Assembly (NCBI RefSeq): GCF_000004825.1 | Contig: NW_008805063.1 | Span: 1,798,857 to 1,862,856, forward strand | Reading direction: 5' to 3' | From: Heterostelium album PN500 | Taxonomy: Eukaryota; Evosea; Eumycetozoa; Acytosteliales; Acytosteliaceae | Length of the DNA stretch: 64,000 nucleotides | In this document: positions 1 to 12,249 of the stretch, piece by piece | Numbering within the stretch: the first letter of the stretch is position 1 | Layout of the letters: the number at the start of each line of letters is the position of its first letter | Notes under the pieces: generated by a model | Told to the model about the DNA's origin: nothing | Databases searched by the model: none | The model's input: only the letters and a program-made list of their open reading frames with translations | Program-made: the position numbers and the translations under genes

Positions 1-1784
1 AGGTCGTCGAGGGTAGATATACTCCTAGAGATTTGACAGCTATTCTCGCTGTCGTTGTGAAAGCTGCGTCGTCGTTGTTGGTCAGCAAACCTCATTTCAA
101 TTTCCGTACTAATTTGGTTACGTTGACCGCTCGTTTCACTGTGTATCGTGATAAAGCGATTGCATCGGATTGCATCAAAGCGGTGCACGACTTGTTCCGT
201 AACGATACAACCGGTGGACAGACTGCACTCGAAGTCGTGCGTTGCATGTCGAACGTCGCCAAAGCAACCAACTACATGTTGGATCCAACCGTGCTAAGAG
301 TGTTCAGTTCGATCCACTTGACCGACGCCGTCGAGAAGGTGAATCCACTCGGTGCCGCCACCGACTCCACCAGTTTCCTCTCGTCCAAGAAACGTCGTCA
401 TTTCACACAGAAAGAAAAGAAGGAGCGTCGTGACGAGAAGAAGTTGGCCAAAGAGATGAACGAAGCCGAGGCAGAATACACCATGAAGGAGCAGCGCTAT
501 CTCCAAACCGAGATCCTCAAGAGCATCTTTATCACCTACTTCCGTATTATCAAACAGGCTCCCCACTCGCCGGCGCTGACAGCTGTGCTCGAAGGTCTAG
601 TGAAATTCGCACATCTCATCTCTGTCGACTTCCTTCCCGACTTGTTGGCAGCACTCGCTTCGTTGATTGGACGTGACAACATCTCACTTGGCAACGCTCT
701 CAACACCTCGATTACAGCATTCAAAACCGTGAAGCAACATGGACACACTTTGAACGTCGACTTGAAAGACTACTTCTCAAAGATCTACTCGTTGTTGCCG
801 CAACTCGTACTGCCCCGAGAACAACAATTTTGCTTGCCAGCTATCGCAGCACTGCAATACATGTTGGGAGAACGTAAACATACTGCCGTCGACAGAGTCG
901 CTTCTTTCATCAAGAGAATTCTGACACTCTCCACTGGACTGCCAACTAATGTCGCACTCGCACTCATTACATTCTGTAAGCAGCTGTTTGTTTCATTCCC
1001 AAGAGTTCAATCGCTGGTTGACACTGACAACTCCTACCGTTCCGGCGACTACAACGGCGAGACACCAGATCCCGACCACTGCAACGCGTTCTCCACATCG
1101 CTCTGGGAGTTGACACTGTTCTACAATCACTGGCATCCACAGTTTGAACCGATTGTCAAGCGTTTCCTCTCGTTCAATGAAACCACCGCCGCTCAGGTGA
1201 GTCGCGACAAGAACCCACTGGAGATCTACCAGTTGTTCGATAGTTCACTCGGTGGATTCAATCCACCCATTCAGCCACCGAAAGAACACATACTGGAAGT
1301 GAAACTCAAGAAGCAACGCGAAGCCGTTGCAGCAGCGGTAGGTTCCAAGAAGAAAGCCAAGAAGGAAGTACCATTGTTTATTCAGGTGTCACAGTCAGAG
1401 CCATCCAGCTTCCTACAGAGTATCACCGGTAAGATGAACAAGACAAACGACGCCGATATTTCATTCTCTGGTTACTTTAACGATATTGCCAACTATGAAA
1501 AGCAAATGCATCTAAAGAAACAATTGGATGCACTAAAGAGAAGTAAATTAAAGCTGCAAGAGATCGAATTACAAAGATATACCAAAACAAAGAAACCAAC
1601 AACTACTCAAACAGCCACCGCCGCCAAACCAACTGCAAAAACAACAACAAAAGTAGCGCCACAATCTAAAACTCAACAACAAACTGCAAAACAACTAACA
1701 AATATCAACAACAATAACAACAACAATTCAAAACCAACAACAAAACAACCTTTAAATCAAAAAAAGAAAGTAAATTCTAAATAA
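1..1784 (+). CDS. noc3: NOC3-like nucleolar complex protein, 5' end outside the window
   Basis: The reading frame is open to the left edge (first whole codon at base 3), so the N-terminus is missing. About 594 residues are visible, ending in TAA at 1782-1784. The sequence matches the NOC3/CBF family by overall pattern: an N-terminal helical region, a basic linker near residues 130-155 (KKRRHFTQKEKKERRDEKK), then the C-terminal CBF-type helical repeats. The last ~90 residues are Lys-, Gln-, Thr- and Asn-rich and look like dictyostelid low-complexity extension. In yeast Noc3 binds Noc2, acts in nucleolar and nuclear maturation and export of 60S precursors, and has a reported role in replication licensing. 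A nucleolar ribosome-assembly role here is inferred from family. No intron is seen in the visible part. AATAAA-like signals follow the stop. Confidence 0.85.
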   Translation, partial: VVEGRYTPRDLTAILAVVVKAASSLLVSKPHFNFRTNLVTLTARFTVYRDKAIASDCIKAVHDLFRNDTTGGQTALEVVRCMSNVAKATNYMLDPTVLRVFSSIHLTDAVEKVNPLGAATDSTSFLSSKKRRHFTQKEKKERRDEKKLAKEMNEAEAEYTMKEQRYLQTEILKSIFITYFRIIKQAPHSPALTAVLEGLVKFAHLISVDFLPDLLAALASLIGRDNISLGNALNTSITAFKTVKQHGHTLNVDLKDYFSKIYSLLPQLVLPREQQFCLPAIAALQYMLGERKHTAVDRVASFIKRILTLSTGLPTNVALALITFCKQLFVSFPRVQSLVDTDNSYRSGDYNGETPDPDHCNAFSTSLWELTLFYNHWHPQFEPIVKRFLSFNETTAAQVSRDKNPLEIYQLFDSSLGGFNPPIQPPKEHILEVKLKKQREAVAAAVGSKKKAKKEVPLFIQVSQSEPSSFLQSITGKMNKTNDADISFSGYFNDIANYEKQMHLKKQLDALKRSKLKLQEIELQRYTKTKKPTTTQTATAAKPTAKTTTKVAPQSKTQQQTAKQLTNINNNNNNNSKPTTKQPLNQKKKVNSK

Positions 1785-2419
1785 AATAGATTTAAATAAA
1801 TATATTATAATTATTAAAAATAAACTAAAGGTGTTAGTTGAATTTATATTTTAGAAATAGATTCAAACTATTTTTGTATATAAACAAACAAACAATATTA
1901 ACAAACAAAAAAAAAAAGAAAAAGAATGAAAAGGAGTAATATTAAATGTTTTTGTTAAGATAAATATGATTTACAATCATTGTTTTATTTATTTAAATAT
2001 TTGTATTCGGAAAGGGAAAAGTAATCAATCAAGAAAGGTTAATCTACTTTATATTGTTAAAAAAAGAAATATTAGTATGATGATATTAAATAATTATATT
2101 TTGTTAAAGTTTTGAATAAAGTAACTATTAAAGAGTCAGACTAAGAATATCTTCAATTATATACAGGTAATGTAGATAAGTGTGTTGTATGTCATCAGAT
2201 CAATAAAGTTATTATTATTCTAAAACTATATTATTTTTTTGAAACTTACATGTTCATTATGCTTTGTACAAAATAATCAATGATTTCACCTTTTTAAAAT
2301 AGGAAGCTTCGTTCGTTTTGAAAAAAAACAAAATAAAATAAAATAAAATGAAAAATAAAATAAAAGTAAAATGTTTGAAAAATATGAAGTTCGATTAATT
2401 TATGTAAGTATTTATTTAT
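1785..2419. other. A+T-rich spacer between NOC3 and the 89-residue gene
   Basis: About 635 bases, the shared 3' region of two convergent genes. It holds several AATAAA/AATAAAA signals (for example 1782-1800 and 2330-2370) and poly-A/poly-T tracts. No coding pattern or RNA gene was recognised. Confidence 0.5.
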
Positions 2420-2771
2420 TTAATCAATATGATTGCATTTGTGAGAGTTAGACAGAAGAACTTCCGATCTTATGCAAACTTCTATCAACCTTCTACATCT
2501 AATCAATTCTCTATCTTCAACCATTAAACTATTATTCAAGTATATATATATTTAGTACATACAAGATTGAGTGTGCTTTTTGGATATGGTATGAGAACGC
2601 ATCACTGTGATCTGCGCTAGGGTTTTGGTAGTTCCTCTTTGCCGCGATACGTAGGACCTTCTCCTGTTTGTTTAGACGAAGCTTTTCTTCTAATATATTC
2701 TCCTCTAAATATATATTATGAACAACTTAAACACAAACAATTCATTTTACATCACCTAGACTTTCATTCAT
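2420..2771 (-). CDS. small unrecognised protein, 89 residues, three exons
   Basis: A patch of higher G+C in the spacer reads as a spliced minus-strand gene. Exon 1 starts at ATG 2771 and ends at 2751 (donor GTAAAA) or 2756 (donor GTGATG). Exon 2 runs from about 2702 to 2563 (donor GTATGT). Exon 3 runs 2528-2420 (acceptor TAG, stop TAA). All junctions keep frame. The product is about 89 residues, charged, helical and without a signal peptide, with a central EKVLRIAAKRNYQNPSADHS and a C-terminal half containing VEDRELIRCRRLIEVCIRSE. I do not recognise the family. Codon use resembles that of the flanking genes rather than spacer DNA, which is the main support. The choice between the two exon 1 ends changes only one or two residues. 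Confidence 0.55.
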
Positions 2772-3456
2772 AACTACCTCTTCAATACAATCATATTGAT
2801 TAAATAAATATTAATTTATCTAGCTATTACATTCATCAGTTTATTAATTTATCAAAAGAGTATCTATCCATGATGGTCATCAGATTCAATAAATTTACAC
2901 CTCTAAATCTAAAAAAATAAATAATAATTATGAGAATATTAAAGATTTATAAATATAAAAATATATCTATTATTGAACAAAAGTTAAGAGGTATAGATGT
3001 TGTTGTTAATAATATTACTGATGTGGTTAATTTGTGATTTTGATTATCTCAAGTAATTTAATAACCCTTTTTTATAATTAGCACAGATGACAAAAAAAAA
3101 AAGATTAAAGATTATTAACACCTTCAACTTGAAAATAAGAATATTAAACACTATGTATAAATCGGCCACTATTATAAGGGGTTTATATCCTCTTTTATTA
3201 TCAATAAAATTGAGATTCAGTAGATTGTGGAGCCAATAACTAACAATCAATCAAGTTGAATTCTTTTTTAAATTAATTAATAACAAAATAATATTTCTAA
3301 AGAATGATTGCTTACACTTACCTTTAGCTTATAAAATAACATTGTTTATTTTAATTGATTATTTAAAATATTATTCTATATAACCAATAATAGTTAAGTT
3401 ATATATTTATTTTCAAATAATAATTATAATATAATAGTATCATTAATAAAAAGAAG
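2772..3456. other. A+T-rich divergent promoter region
   Basis: About 685 bases between the start of the 89-residue gene (minus) and the dehydrogenase (plus). It consists of homopolymer tracts and A+T-rich text. Short open frames here (for example minus 3044-3250) have spacer composition. No element was recognised. Confidence 0.4.
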
Positions 3457-4397
3457 ATGGAAGGTAAAGTAATTTTGGTAACTGGTGGTGGATCGGGAAT
3501 TGGTAGAGCGATTTGCTTGGAGTTGGCAAAACAAAAGTGTAAGGTTGGTGTTGCCGATATCAATGTTAAAGGTGCGCTCGATACTATTGATTTGATGAAG
3601 GAAGTCAATAGCGATGTTGATACTGTTGCTATCAAGTGTGATATCTCCAACATTGTCGAAGTCGAGAAAATGATGGTCACTCTTATCGACAAATTCCAAA
3701 GAATCGATGGTGCTGTCAACAACGCTGGATATCTTGGTACACCTTCAAAGATTGGTGAAGCTGATATTTCAAATTTTGATAAAGTGGTATGTATACTCTG
3801 AATATAAATTTATTAGTACTTCAAATTTATTAACAATATTAAACAAACATTGTCATTAGATTGATATCAATTTGAAAGGTACATTCTATTGTATGATAGA
3901 AGAGATTAAACAAATGGAAAAACAAACCAGAGAAGAAAAAGATGATTTCTGTATTGTAAATATAAGTAGTGTTGCATCAATGCTTGGGTATGTATTTAAT
4001 TTAATGCTTTTTAAATTAATTAAAATCAATCATTTGGAAATAAGTTAAAGTTTGAAAATATTAATATTCATTTGTGAAATTTAATAGCGTTCAATATTTT
4101 GCACCCTATGCATGTATTAAGAGTGGAATCAATGCATTCACAAAGACAGGAGCATTGGAATACGGAGAGAGAGGTATTAGAATCAATTCCGTTGCACCTG
4201 GAACTATCATGACTCCAATGCTGGGACAGTTGCTACCGACTGAAGATCACATGAAGATGTCAGCCAACAAATCAGCCATGAAAAGACACGGTAAGCCATC
4301 AGAGATTGCCGATGCAGTAACATTCCTATTGTCACCAAAAGCAACATTTATAACCGGACATACAATGGTAGTGGATGGTGGATTTACATTATTTTAA
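3457..4397 (+). CDS. short-chain dehydrogenase/reductase (SDR), 255 residues
   Basis: Three exons join in frame: 3457-3786, 3860-3987 and 4088-4397, with GTATGT donors and TAG acceptors. The protein is a classical SDR of usual length. The N-terminal cofactor motif TGGGSGIGR (about residues 9-17) is the TGxxxGxG Rossmann signature. NNAG lies near residue 88. The catalytic Ser is in NISSVAS, and YACIK supplies the YxxxK pair. The Asp-containing VADI after the second strand suggests NAD(H) preference, which is inference. The C-terminus GHTMVVDGGFTLF is the typical SDR ending. Soluble oxidoreductase; the substrate cannot be told from sequence. The start ATG is the first in frame after upstream A+T-rich DNA. 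Confidence 0.9.
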
Positions 4398-4526
4398 AAG
4401 AAATTAAGATAAATAATAAAAAGTCAGTTGAATAAATTCATTAATTTAAACTTAAGTTGGGGAGTGGAGTGTTTTTTATTTGATTTAATATACAACAAAT
4501 TGTTTGGATTGACACATTGTTTTAGT

Positions 4527-5601
4527 TTAGTTCATGTGTAGTCTAATTTTGTTTTTAAATTCTTGTCTACATATTGGACAGAGATGACGACCGCCAACCC
4601 AAGAAAGACATTCGCCACAGAATAGATGTCCACAATCGATTGCCATATCTTTTCTTCTATCCATACAAATTGGACATAGTGTATTTTCTCTTTCTTCCTC
4701 CAGCTGTCTCATAGTCATTGTCAGTTGTTTATTAAGATTTTCATTCTGTACATCGAAAGGTCCTTCTACATCGACCAACTTTCCACTTTTATCTTCTTGT
4801 ACCAATGCAACGTTTACAACAGTAGTTTCATGGTGTACAACAGCAGCGACACCACTACCAGCAGTCAATTCTTTACCTTGTTGTAACAGCTTCATTTGTT
4901 GTCTAACAATCTCAATATTTTTCTTTTTCTTTTTGTTTTTGTAATTGTTGAGGTGATGGTTGTTGTTGTTGTTGATTCATTGGTTGTTGGTTCAACTGAT
5001 TCATCTGATTCAATTGCAGAAAAGATGGAGCAGTTGGAATTTGAGTGGTATTGATAAATGGCGAAGTTGTAAATCCAATGCTACCCATTGTACTCATATT
5101 GCCGAGTGTGTTCATTCCACTCATGGAATTGAGTTGATCGAGTTGCATCTGTGATTGCTGTTGGAGTTGTAGGAGCTGTTGATCCATTTGCTGTTGTACG
5201 AGATCCTGTTGAATGATGGTCTGACTGAACATGGCATTCGATTGCTCCAACTGAAGTGAAGCGGCTTGCATCTGGCTCTGTTGGAATAACGACATATTCG
5301 AAGACAGACCGCCCATTCCCGACGCACCACTAACAATACCCATAGGAACACCTATTGAATTATACATTATCTGAGAACCACCAACACCAACATCATTGCT
5401 ATTTACACTATTTACACCCAAACCACCATTCATAGTAGTCATCTGACTCAAACTATTCAAATCATTATGCATCATATTTGTTGTTATAATCGATGATGTT
5501 GTTATATAATTATTACCAATACTATTATTGTTATTACTATCACTTTTGCTATTAATATTACTAATGTTGTTATTGAATAATGTATAAGTATTTGGATACA
5601 T
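4527..5601 (-). CDS. Gln/Asn-rich protein with C-terminal RING finger; frame broken by one base
   Basis: From ATG 5601 the frame gives a 229-residue Asn-, Ser-, Met- and Gln-rich region ending at a stop near 4914, inside an A-rich run (around 4914-4926). A second frame then carries a helical stretch and a C3HC4 RING finger ending at 4527: CPIC, then C-x-H, CGEC and CPIC in canonical order. Skipping one base in the A run joins the two into 358 codons, about 357 residues. No usable GT-AG intron spans the join. An assembly or sequencing slip in the homopolymer is likeliest; true programmed shifting or a broken gene are alternatives. RING proteins of this type usually act as ubiquitin E3 ligases; that activity is inferred. 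Two separate genes is a less likely reading, because the second frame continues upstream as NIEIVRQQMKLL. Confidence 0.75.
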
Positions 5602-7308
5602 ATGAGAATGATTTATGAGTTAAGTAATAGTTGTGTTTTTTTTTGTTTTTTTCTAATAGACTTGAGGTTTGCAAAGTAATTTTTCAATTCCTACAAATTT
5701 AAGCAAAAAATTAAAAATTAAAATAAAGATTTGTGCCCTTTGTTAAATTAGGTGATTAAATCAATTTTGTGTAAAAAAAATTAAAAATAGTGTATTTTTG
5801 TTTTAGCCTGGTAGTGTGTGGTCTTTTTTCATATTAATTAATTATACCCTGGTATTAATTTCATATTTGATTTTGAAATTTCGTGAGTTTAATAAATTTA
5901 GAGAGTATTAAATTTATTATTATTCTTAACTTTCTAAAATTTATTTTGGATTGATATTACCAAAAACAAACAAATTAAATTATAAAACTAACAAACTAGA
6001 CAGATATAGGATTTAATCAAAAATACAAATATTAATAAATTTATAACTATCAAAATATTAAAAATGATTTACAAGTAATATATTTATTTTTAAAACCAAA
6101 TTTATAAATGTACAACTTTTTCTTTTTTTTTTTTTGATTTATTAATGTTTATAAAAAGGTTACAACAAATAATGTACGTGGTTTTTTGAGGTTTTAGGTT
6201 CCTTGTCAGAGAAATTGGGTGTTGCAAAGTTTGAATAATAAAAATTTCACCCGAAAATTTATAATTAAATTAAATAAATTTTTTAATAAAGACAACATGT
6301 ACAGTTTGATTTTTTCTTGGTTCCCTTATTGATATAATTCCTGACTCATCAATCAAACTATTAGTTAACTACATCACATTTTACTAGAGTTTTACTGTTT
6401 TTATTAATTTGATCAAACAACAACAACAATTATTATTATAGTAATAATAGGAATAATAAATAACAAACAATTAGGAAATCAAAAAGTAGGTTGAGAAATT
6501 TCATTATTTCGTTTTTATATTTATTTATTATAAAATATTGTACAATTACCTTATATTGTTTAGATTTTGAATTATTTATCTTTCATATTTACAATAATTA
6601 TTATCACACACCATTCACATTATACGATACAAAAACAATAGAATATCTCATCGCAAAACAAAAAAACAACACAACCCTAAAAAAAAAACAACAACCAACA
6701 GACAGCAAAGCAGAACTCATAAAACAACAACAACAAATATCATCGATATTGCTATTTACAAATTTGTTTACACTCGGTTCACTACTACCATTTAGTTATC
6801 TCTATTTTTATGAAATATCTCTATTTGTTTGTTTTTTCTTAAAGTGATCAAATAAGAATAATCAATTGATTATTCTACATTAATTTCAACTTTCAATCAT
6901 ATTCCTATCATAACAACTGTCAATTGACAAACAAACAAACATAAAAGAAGAAGTTTACGAGTTAATTTAAAAAGAAAAGTCCAAATCTCTTTTTTTTAAT
7001 TAAAAAAAAACCAAAAAAAAACAAACAATCAAAAAAACTAAAATTTCAACTTCCTCCTTTTAATTAGTTAAATTACTTTCATTTATTAACATTGATATCA
7101 TTCATTTAAAATAATAAAAGATAGTTAGTTAAAAATATATAAAAATAGTAAAGTAAAAAGATAGAATTATAGATTAATCTAAAGAAAGTTAGAAAAGAAA
7201 AAAAGAAAATAGTGGATTAAAGATAAAAAAACAAAAAAAAAAAAAGATAGTATAATAATATTATTTTAGTTTCAGTTCTTTATAAACTATATATATAGTT
7301 CAACAACA
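5602..7308. other. long A+T-rich divergent promoter region
   Basis: About 1.7 kb between the RING gene (minus) and the lipin gene (plus). It is composed of poly-A/poly-T tracts, with a purine-rich stretch at about 7130-7260 just before the lipin ATG. No conserved coding pattern was found. An open frame at 6491-6847 lacks an ATG and has spacer composition. Confidence 0.4.
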
Positions 7309-10300
7309 ATGAATTATGTTGAGAAGCTCTTTGATGAAGTACATTTCGTTTTCAATCTAAATGCAGCGACACTAAGTGGTGCCATCGATATCCTGGTGGT
7401 GCCACAACTCGATGGTTCATTAAAGTGCACACCGTTTCACGTTCGGTTCGGAAAGTTGCAGTTGATATCCTCCTCCGAAAAGGTGGTATCGATCTACGTC
7501 AACGCTGTCAAGACCGATCTTCAGATGAAACTAGGACATGCCGGTGAAGCGTTCTTTGTCGAAGAGACAGAAGAGCCCGTTCCCGACATCCTAGCGACCT
7601 CGCCAATAACTTCACCGAAACCAACACGTTCCAACCGATCATCGACAACATCTTCTTCCTCCTCCTCTTCTTCTCTCAATGGTAATAACAGCATTAATGC
7701 TGGGAATGGCAACAGTATTAATGGAAATGGTACACAAATTGTATGGAGTAGTACTACTCCTGGCAGCAGTAATAGCAACAACAATTCGACTTCTTTGTTG
7801 TCGTCGTCGTTGCTCCCGATGAGTGGAAATGTAAATACTCCTACGAATGCGAGAGCATCAAAGAAATCGACAGAGGAACTGGTGACAGAGTTTACCAATT
7901 CGCGATTCATTAGCAAGCCGATGCTGACTACGACAACGACGACAACAACGACAACCACCACTACCAAGTTGGAGTTGACACCGACACAGGTGGCGAATAA
8001 ACACGAAATGAAACCACTCACTGCTGCACTCGAAGAGATTATCAAACAACAGAATGGACATAATATCAACAACAACAATTCATCAACCAGTCCACAACCA
8101 CTTCAAATGACACCGACTGAGCATATGAGTACAAGTAATTCACCATTGAAATCTAATCCATTATCATCTTCAAAAGGTAATTTAGTAGATCGATATATTT
8201 TTATATATTTTATAACTGTTATTTTCTAACTCTATATGTTGCCCTTTTACTATAGATTCATCGCCAAATGGTGGAACTGTTGCGACTACATCGAAATCAA
8301 ATGCAAAGAGAGCATCTTCACCAGTTTATTTCGAGGGTTATGAGGATATCACTTTGGATTCACCAATCAATAGTTATATTATCAATTGCGAATCGGAACC
8401 ACAGACTCCAATTGAGTCGCCAATAGGATCACCACCAGATCTTACCAACAGCAATCATAATGGTAATCAAACAGTATCGATTATCGAAAACAAACAACAT
8501 TTGGTTGTTAATGAATCTAGTGAAGTGTCATCCGATTCCGAATCGGAGCAGAAAGTTGGATTTTGGAGATGGGGAGGTTTGCCTAAATTCATTCGTAGGA
8601 ATAAGAATGCAGCTGCTACCAATACTTCTACTGCACCTGCTACAACAACAGCAACAACAACTCAACAACAACATGTTATTGCAGCATCGACATCCTCTAC
8701 AATGACAACATCAACATCCACTCTTATCGAACACACTACATCGACTACAACAACAAACATTGCCGCTGGAAGTCATAACTCTAATTCCACTTCTTCAACA
8801 CCAACCGATAGTAGTAGTAATCATCATCATAATAATATAATCGATTCTTATGATAGCAATAATAATAGTCATATTCAACAACAGCAACAACAACAACAGA
8901 TGGAATTATCTGAATCTGGTAATGGTATATCTATTTTGAATTCATCTACTGGATCGACATCGTCGTTGAATGGTGGTGAGTCTGGTGAAGGCGGTCAAGA
9001 TTCATCGTCTTGGAGTAGAGTCGGTTCATCGTTTATGAAGATGTTCAACAAGAAAGAGTTGGAACCGACCTACTTGGTCAAACCACAATCGAGTCCACCT
9101 CCATCCGTACCAAACGATCTACGTTCCAGTTTGAATGCCAGTGCCGATGATAGAGAGATCTTCCTGTTGGAAGAAGAGGAAGAAGAACAAGAGAATCAAA
9201 AGAATAATAAGAATATTCAATTGAATGGTAGTAATGGTACAATAACATCATCAACAACATCAACAACATCAACAACACCACCACCACAAACATCCAACAA
9301 CAGCAGCAATGGATTGGAACAATACAATACCAATCATCTACTTATGACAATGCCAACATCCAGTGAACACTCATATGCTTCGGTTGTCAAGCAAAACGTT
9401 GAAATTGGTGATCTCGTTGATGAATCTACATTGCCACCTTTGATACCGGTATCGTCTTCCGACTCACTGGTATCGATGGACAAGACTTCAGATGTAGAGT
9501 TTCCACCACTCAAACCAGTGGCTAATAGCAACAACAATAGTAACTCATCACCTAATAATCATTTTGCCAAATCCAATCATACCAATCATATCAATCATTT
9601 GAAGAACCAGAAACAAGTCATTCAAAACGGTATGCAATTGCTATCGAGTTCATTGCCAACGATTCGTCTTTCGCTTTGCGGTCATTTGATTCTCGATCGC
9701 AATCTCCAGTCGGAGCCAGAGGAACGCGAACGTTTCTTCCACGAACACATCGTTACCTATGAACAGCTGTGTACCGACATTGCAATGTTTAAGAATCCAC
9801 ATTTGGTTGCCAAAATTGGCGACGAGTACTATCCATGGTCGATTGCCGGCCATGTCATCATGTCGAATCTCGTATTCAACTTGCCTCTCACACCAGAGTC
9901 AATGGAACTCCTGAAGAAGCGTGACAAAGACGAGAGAATCGCAGTGAAATCCACTACCAACGGTAAAGCATCTTGGTCGAGCTGGTTGTGGAAATCATCA
10001 AATGAAAAGAATAAAGCAAATGCCAACCAACAAGCAAATCAACAGCATCCAAATCAACAACATCCAAATTTATCATCAACATCATCATCATCATCCTCTA
10101 AATCAACTTCATCACCTTCACAAGATCAACTCAATCATGTTGTATCATCACAATTACCAACACCATCAAATGTATCAACAGCAACATCAACTCATAGTCA
10201 AACAATTCCAACCAATACTTCTGGAGCAAAACAAGAACAGCAGCAACAATATATTAAGAAATCATTGAGACCAACATCAGAACAATTGAAATCACTTGGC

Positions 10301-11077
10301 TTGAAGAAAGGTATCAATAGAATTACTTTTGTTGTATCAAGCAAGCTACAGGGAACTCGTGAAGTATCGGCGTCAATCTATCTCTGGGAGAACACCTCAA
10401 AGATTGTAATCTCAGATATAGACGGTACCATCACTAAATCCGATGTTTTCGGTCAGGTTCTCCCATTCCTCGGCAAGGATTGGTCACATATCGGTGTCGC
10501 CGAGTTGTACTCCAACATCAAGGAGAACGGCTACAACATTATGTACTTGACATCGCGTGCCATCGGACAGGCCGGACTGACACGTACCTACATCAGCTCG
10601 GTGCGTCAGGCATCGTCGGCCAACGTGCTTAACACCGCCAACAACGCTACACCACCACTGCCATTCACATTGCCCGAGGGACCGGTGTTCATGTCACCCA
10701 ATCGTTTGTTGACATCGTTCAATCGTGAGGTGATCAAGCGTAACCCTGAGGAATTCAAAATCGCATGTCTCCAAGACATCCAGAACATCTTCCCCGCCGG
10801 TTACTCGCCGTTCTACGCAGGCTTTGGTAATCGTTCCACAGATGTCGCCGCTTACAACTACGTTGGAATACCTGCTGGAAAGACCTTTACGATCAATGCC
10901 AACGGTGTTATCAATACCTCGAATACCACCTACAACAAGACCTACACCAAACTCAATGATCTCGTACAAGACATGTTCCCACACACCAGTGGTGGTAAGC
11001 ACATCGAAGAACAATGGAATGAATATCACTATTGGAAGAAATCTGTTATTCCATTACATAAATTAGATCCAATATAA
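7309..11077 (+). CDS. lipin-type phosphatidate phosphatase, 1,229 residues
   Basis: Two exons: 7309-8176 and 8256-11077 (donor GTAATT, acceptor TAG, phase 1). The N-LIP domain occupies about residues 1-105 and opens [21 protein letters not shown] long Ser/Thr/Asn/Gln-rich middle follows, then a second conserved block near residues 755-830. The catalytic LNS2 HAD domain lies at about 975-1210, with the DxDxT motif as DIDGT at residues 1010-1014 followed by [19 protein letters not shown] and the late [11 protein letters not shown] block also match lipins. Mg-dependent lipins dephosphorylate phosphatidate to diacylglycerol at the ER, feeding triacylglycerol and phospholipid synthesis. All catalytic residues I can identify are present. 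It is larger than animal lipins because of low-complexity inserts. Low-complexity codon runs make frame-shadow reading frames on the other strand, which are not genes. Confidence 0.93.
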
Positions 11078-11579
11078 AACAATAACAATAACAATAACAA
11101 CAAACAAATAATCATAATCATCATTATATCATAATATTAACTATTCCAAAAAACAAACATCTCTGTTGTACTTGTTGAACAAATAATTCACATAATAATA
11201 ATAATAATATAATATATATCGTCACAATTTTCAAAATATTTTTTAATAAATAAGATACCATACCCATTTCTTTTCTTTTTTCTTGTATATATGTATGTAT
11301 GTAGTTCACTTCTTATTACTTATTTGATTTGTGATTAAACCAAACAAACAAACAAACAAACAAACAAAATAAACTTTAATGTGTAAGGTTGTTGTGTTAT
11401 GTATATTTACATTTTATTTCTTTTTGTTTATTAACTAACTAAACAACAATATCATTGATTTGATATAGTTAATTGTCATCGCAATGTTGTTGAATCGATT
11501 CAACAAATCTAACTTTGGTTTTATATCTTATTATTAATAATAAATATGTTTATGTTTTGATTCTGTTTTTTTTTAAAGT
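11078..11579. other. shared 3' spacer of convergent lipin and Asterix genes
   Basis: About 500 bases of A+T-rich DNA with (CAAA)n near 11341-11368 and an ATAATA repeat near 11195-11215. No gene was recognised. Confidence 0.4.
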
Positions 11580-11975
11580 TTAATTATAGAGATGAGAATT
11601 TGGTGAGAAATAAGCCATTGCTAAACCAAGGAAACTCATTGATACCGATGAAGTCATTGCTCTTAATCCACCATCTGCAGACTTCATATTTGCCAACGAT
11701 GCAATACAACAAACAACCGAAATCCAAAGTGCAATCTTATACTATTATTATTATTAATTTACAACATTCATTAGTAATCAATAATCAATAATCAATTGAA
11801 CAAACATAATAATCATTGTATGTTTACATACTCTTGCGAAAATACCGATGAATGCAAATGCAAAACATAACATTGACCAATAATCTAGATTCTGAGCATC
11901 TTTCTCTTGTTGTGAGAGAGGTGGTCTCATTTCAAAGATAGCGGTTGCAGGTCTTCTTGGATCTCCTTTATTCAT
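11580..11975 (-). CDS. Asterix (WDR83OS/PAT10) homologue, 99 residues
   Basis: Two exons: 11975-11832 and 11735-11580, with donor GTATGT, acceptor AAG and phase 0. The 99-residue product begins MNKGDPRRPATAIFEMRPP; DPRRP and the following Pro-rich cytosolic segment are typical of Asterix proteins. Two to three hydrophobic segments follow (SMLCFAFAFIGIFAR, IALWISVVCCIASLAN, and a C-terminal MSFLGLAMAYF), as in animal Asterix of about 106 residues. In animals Asterix pairs with CCDC47 in the ER PAT complex, which shields membrane-protein segments carrying polar residues during insertion. That role is assumed by homology. Its start lies 274 bases from the divergent Ubc9 start, so the two probably share a promoter region. 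Confidence 0.85.
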
Positions 11976-12249
11976 TATATATCTAGATATATTATATATA
12001 TGTTTATATTGATTTAATTAAATAAAACGAGACTGAACTTTGTTTTTTTAATTTTTCACAATTCTCTAAAGAGTGAACAACTAACTCATACACCTGCCAC
12101 ACATCTAATTTTTTTGCAAAATTTTTATACGCATTAAGTTTAATACAAATTTGAGTTGATTTGGGAGTTTATTTTAGTAAAGTTAACTTTAGTTGTTAGC
12201 GACAATAATAAAACAAAAAGTAGTAGTAGTAGTAATACAATACATAAAT

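Noticed and set aside
6491-6847. Open frame of 118 codons with hydrophobic content before the lipin gene
   Set aside because: It begins at a TTG without an ATG, has spacer composition and low-complexity poly-A codons, and shows no family pattern.
7521-8078. Long hydrophobic Val/Leu-rich frame opposite the lipin gene
   Set aside because: Antisense shadow of Ser/Thr/Asn codon repeats; no independent support.
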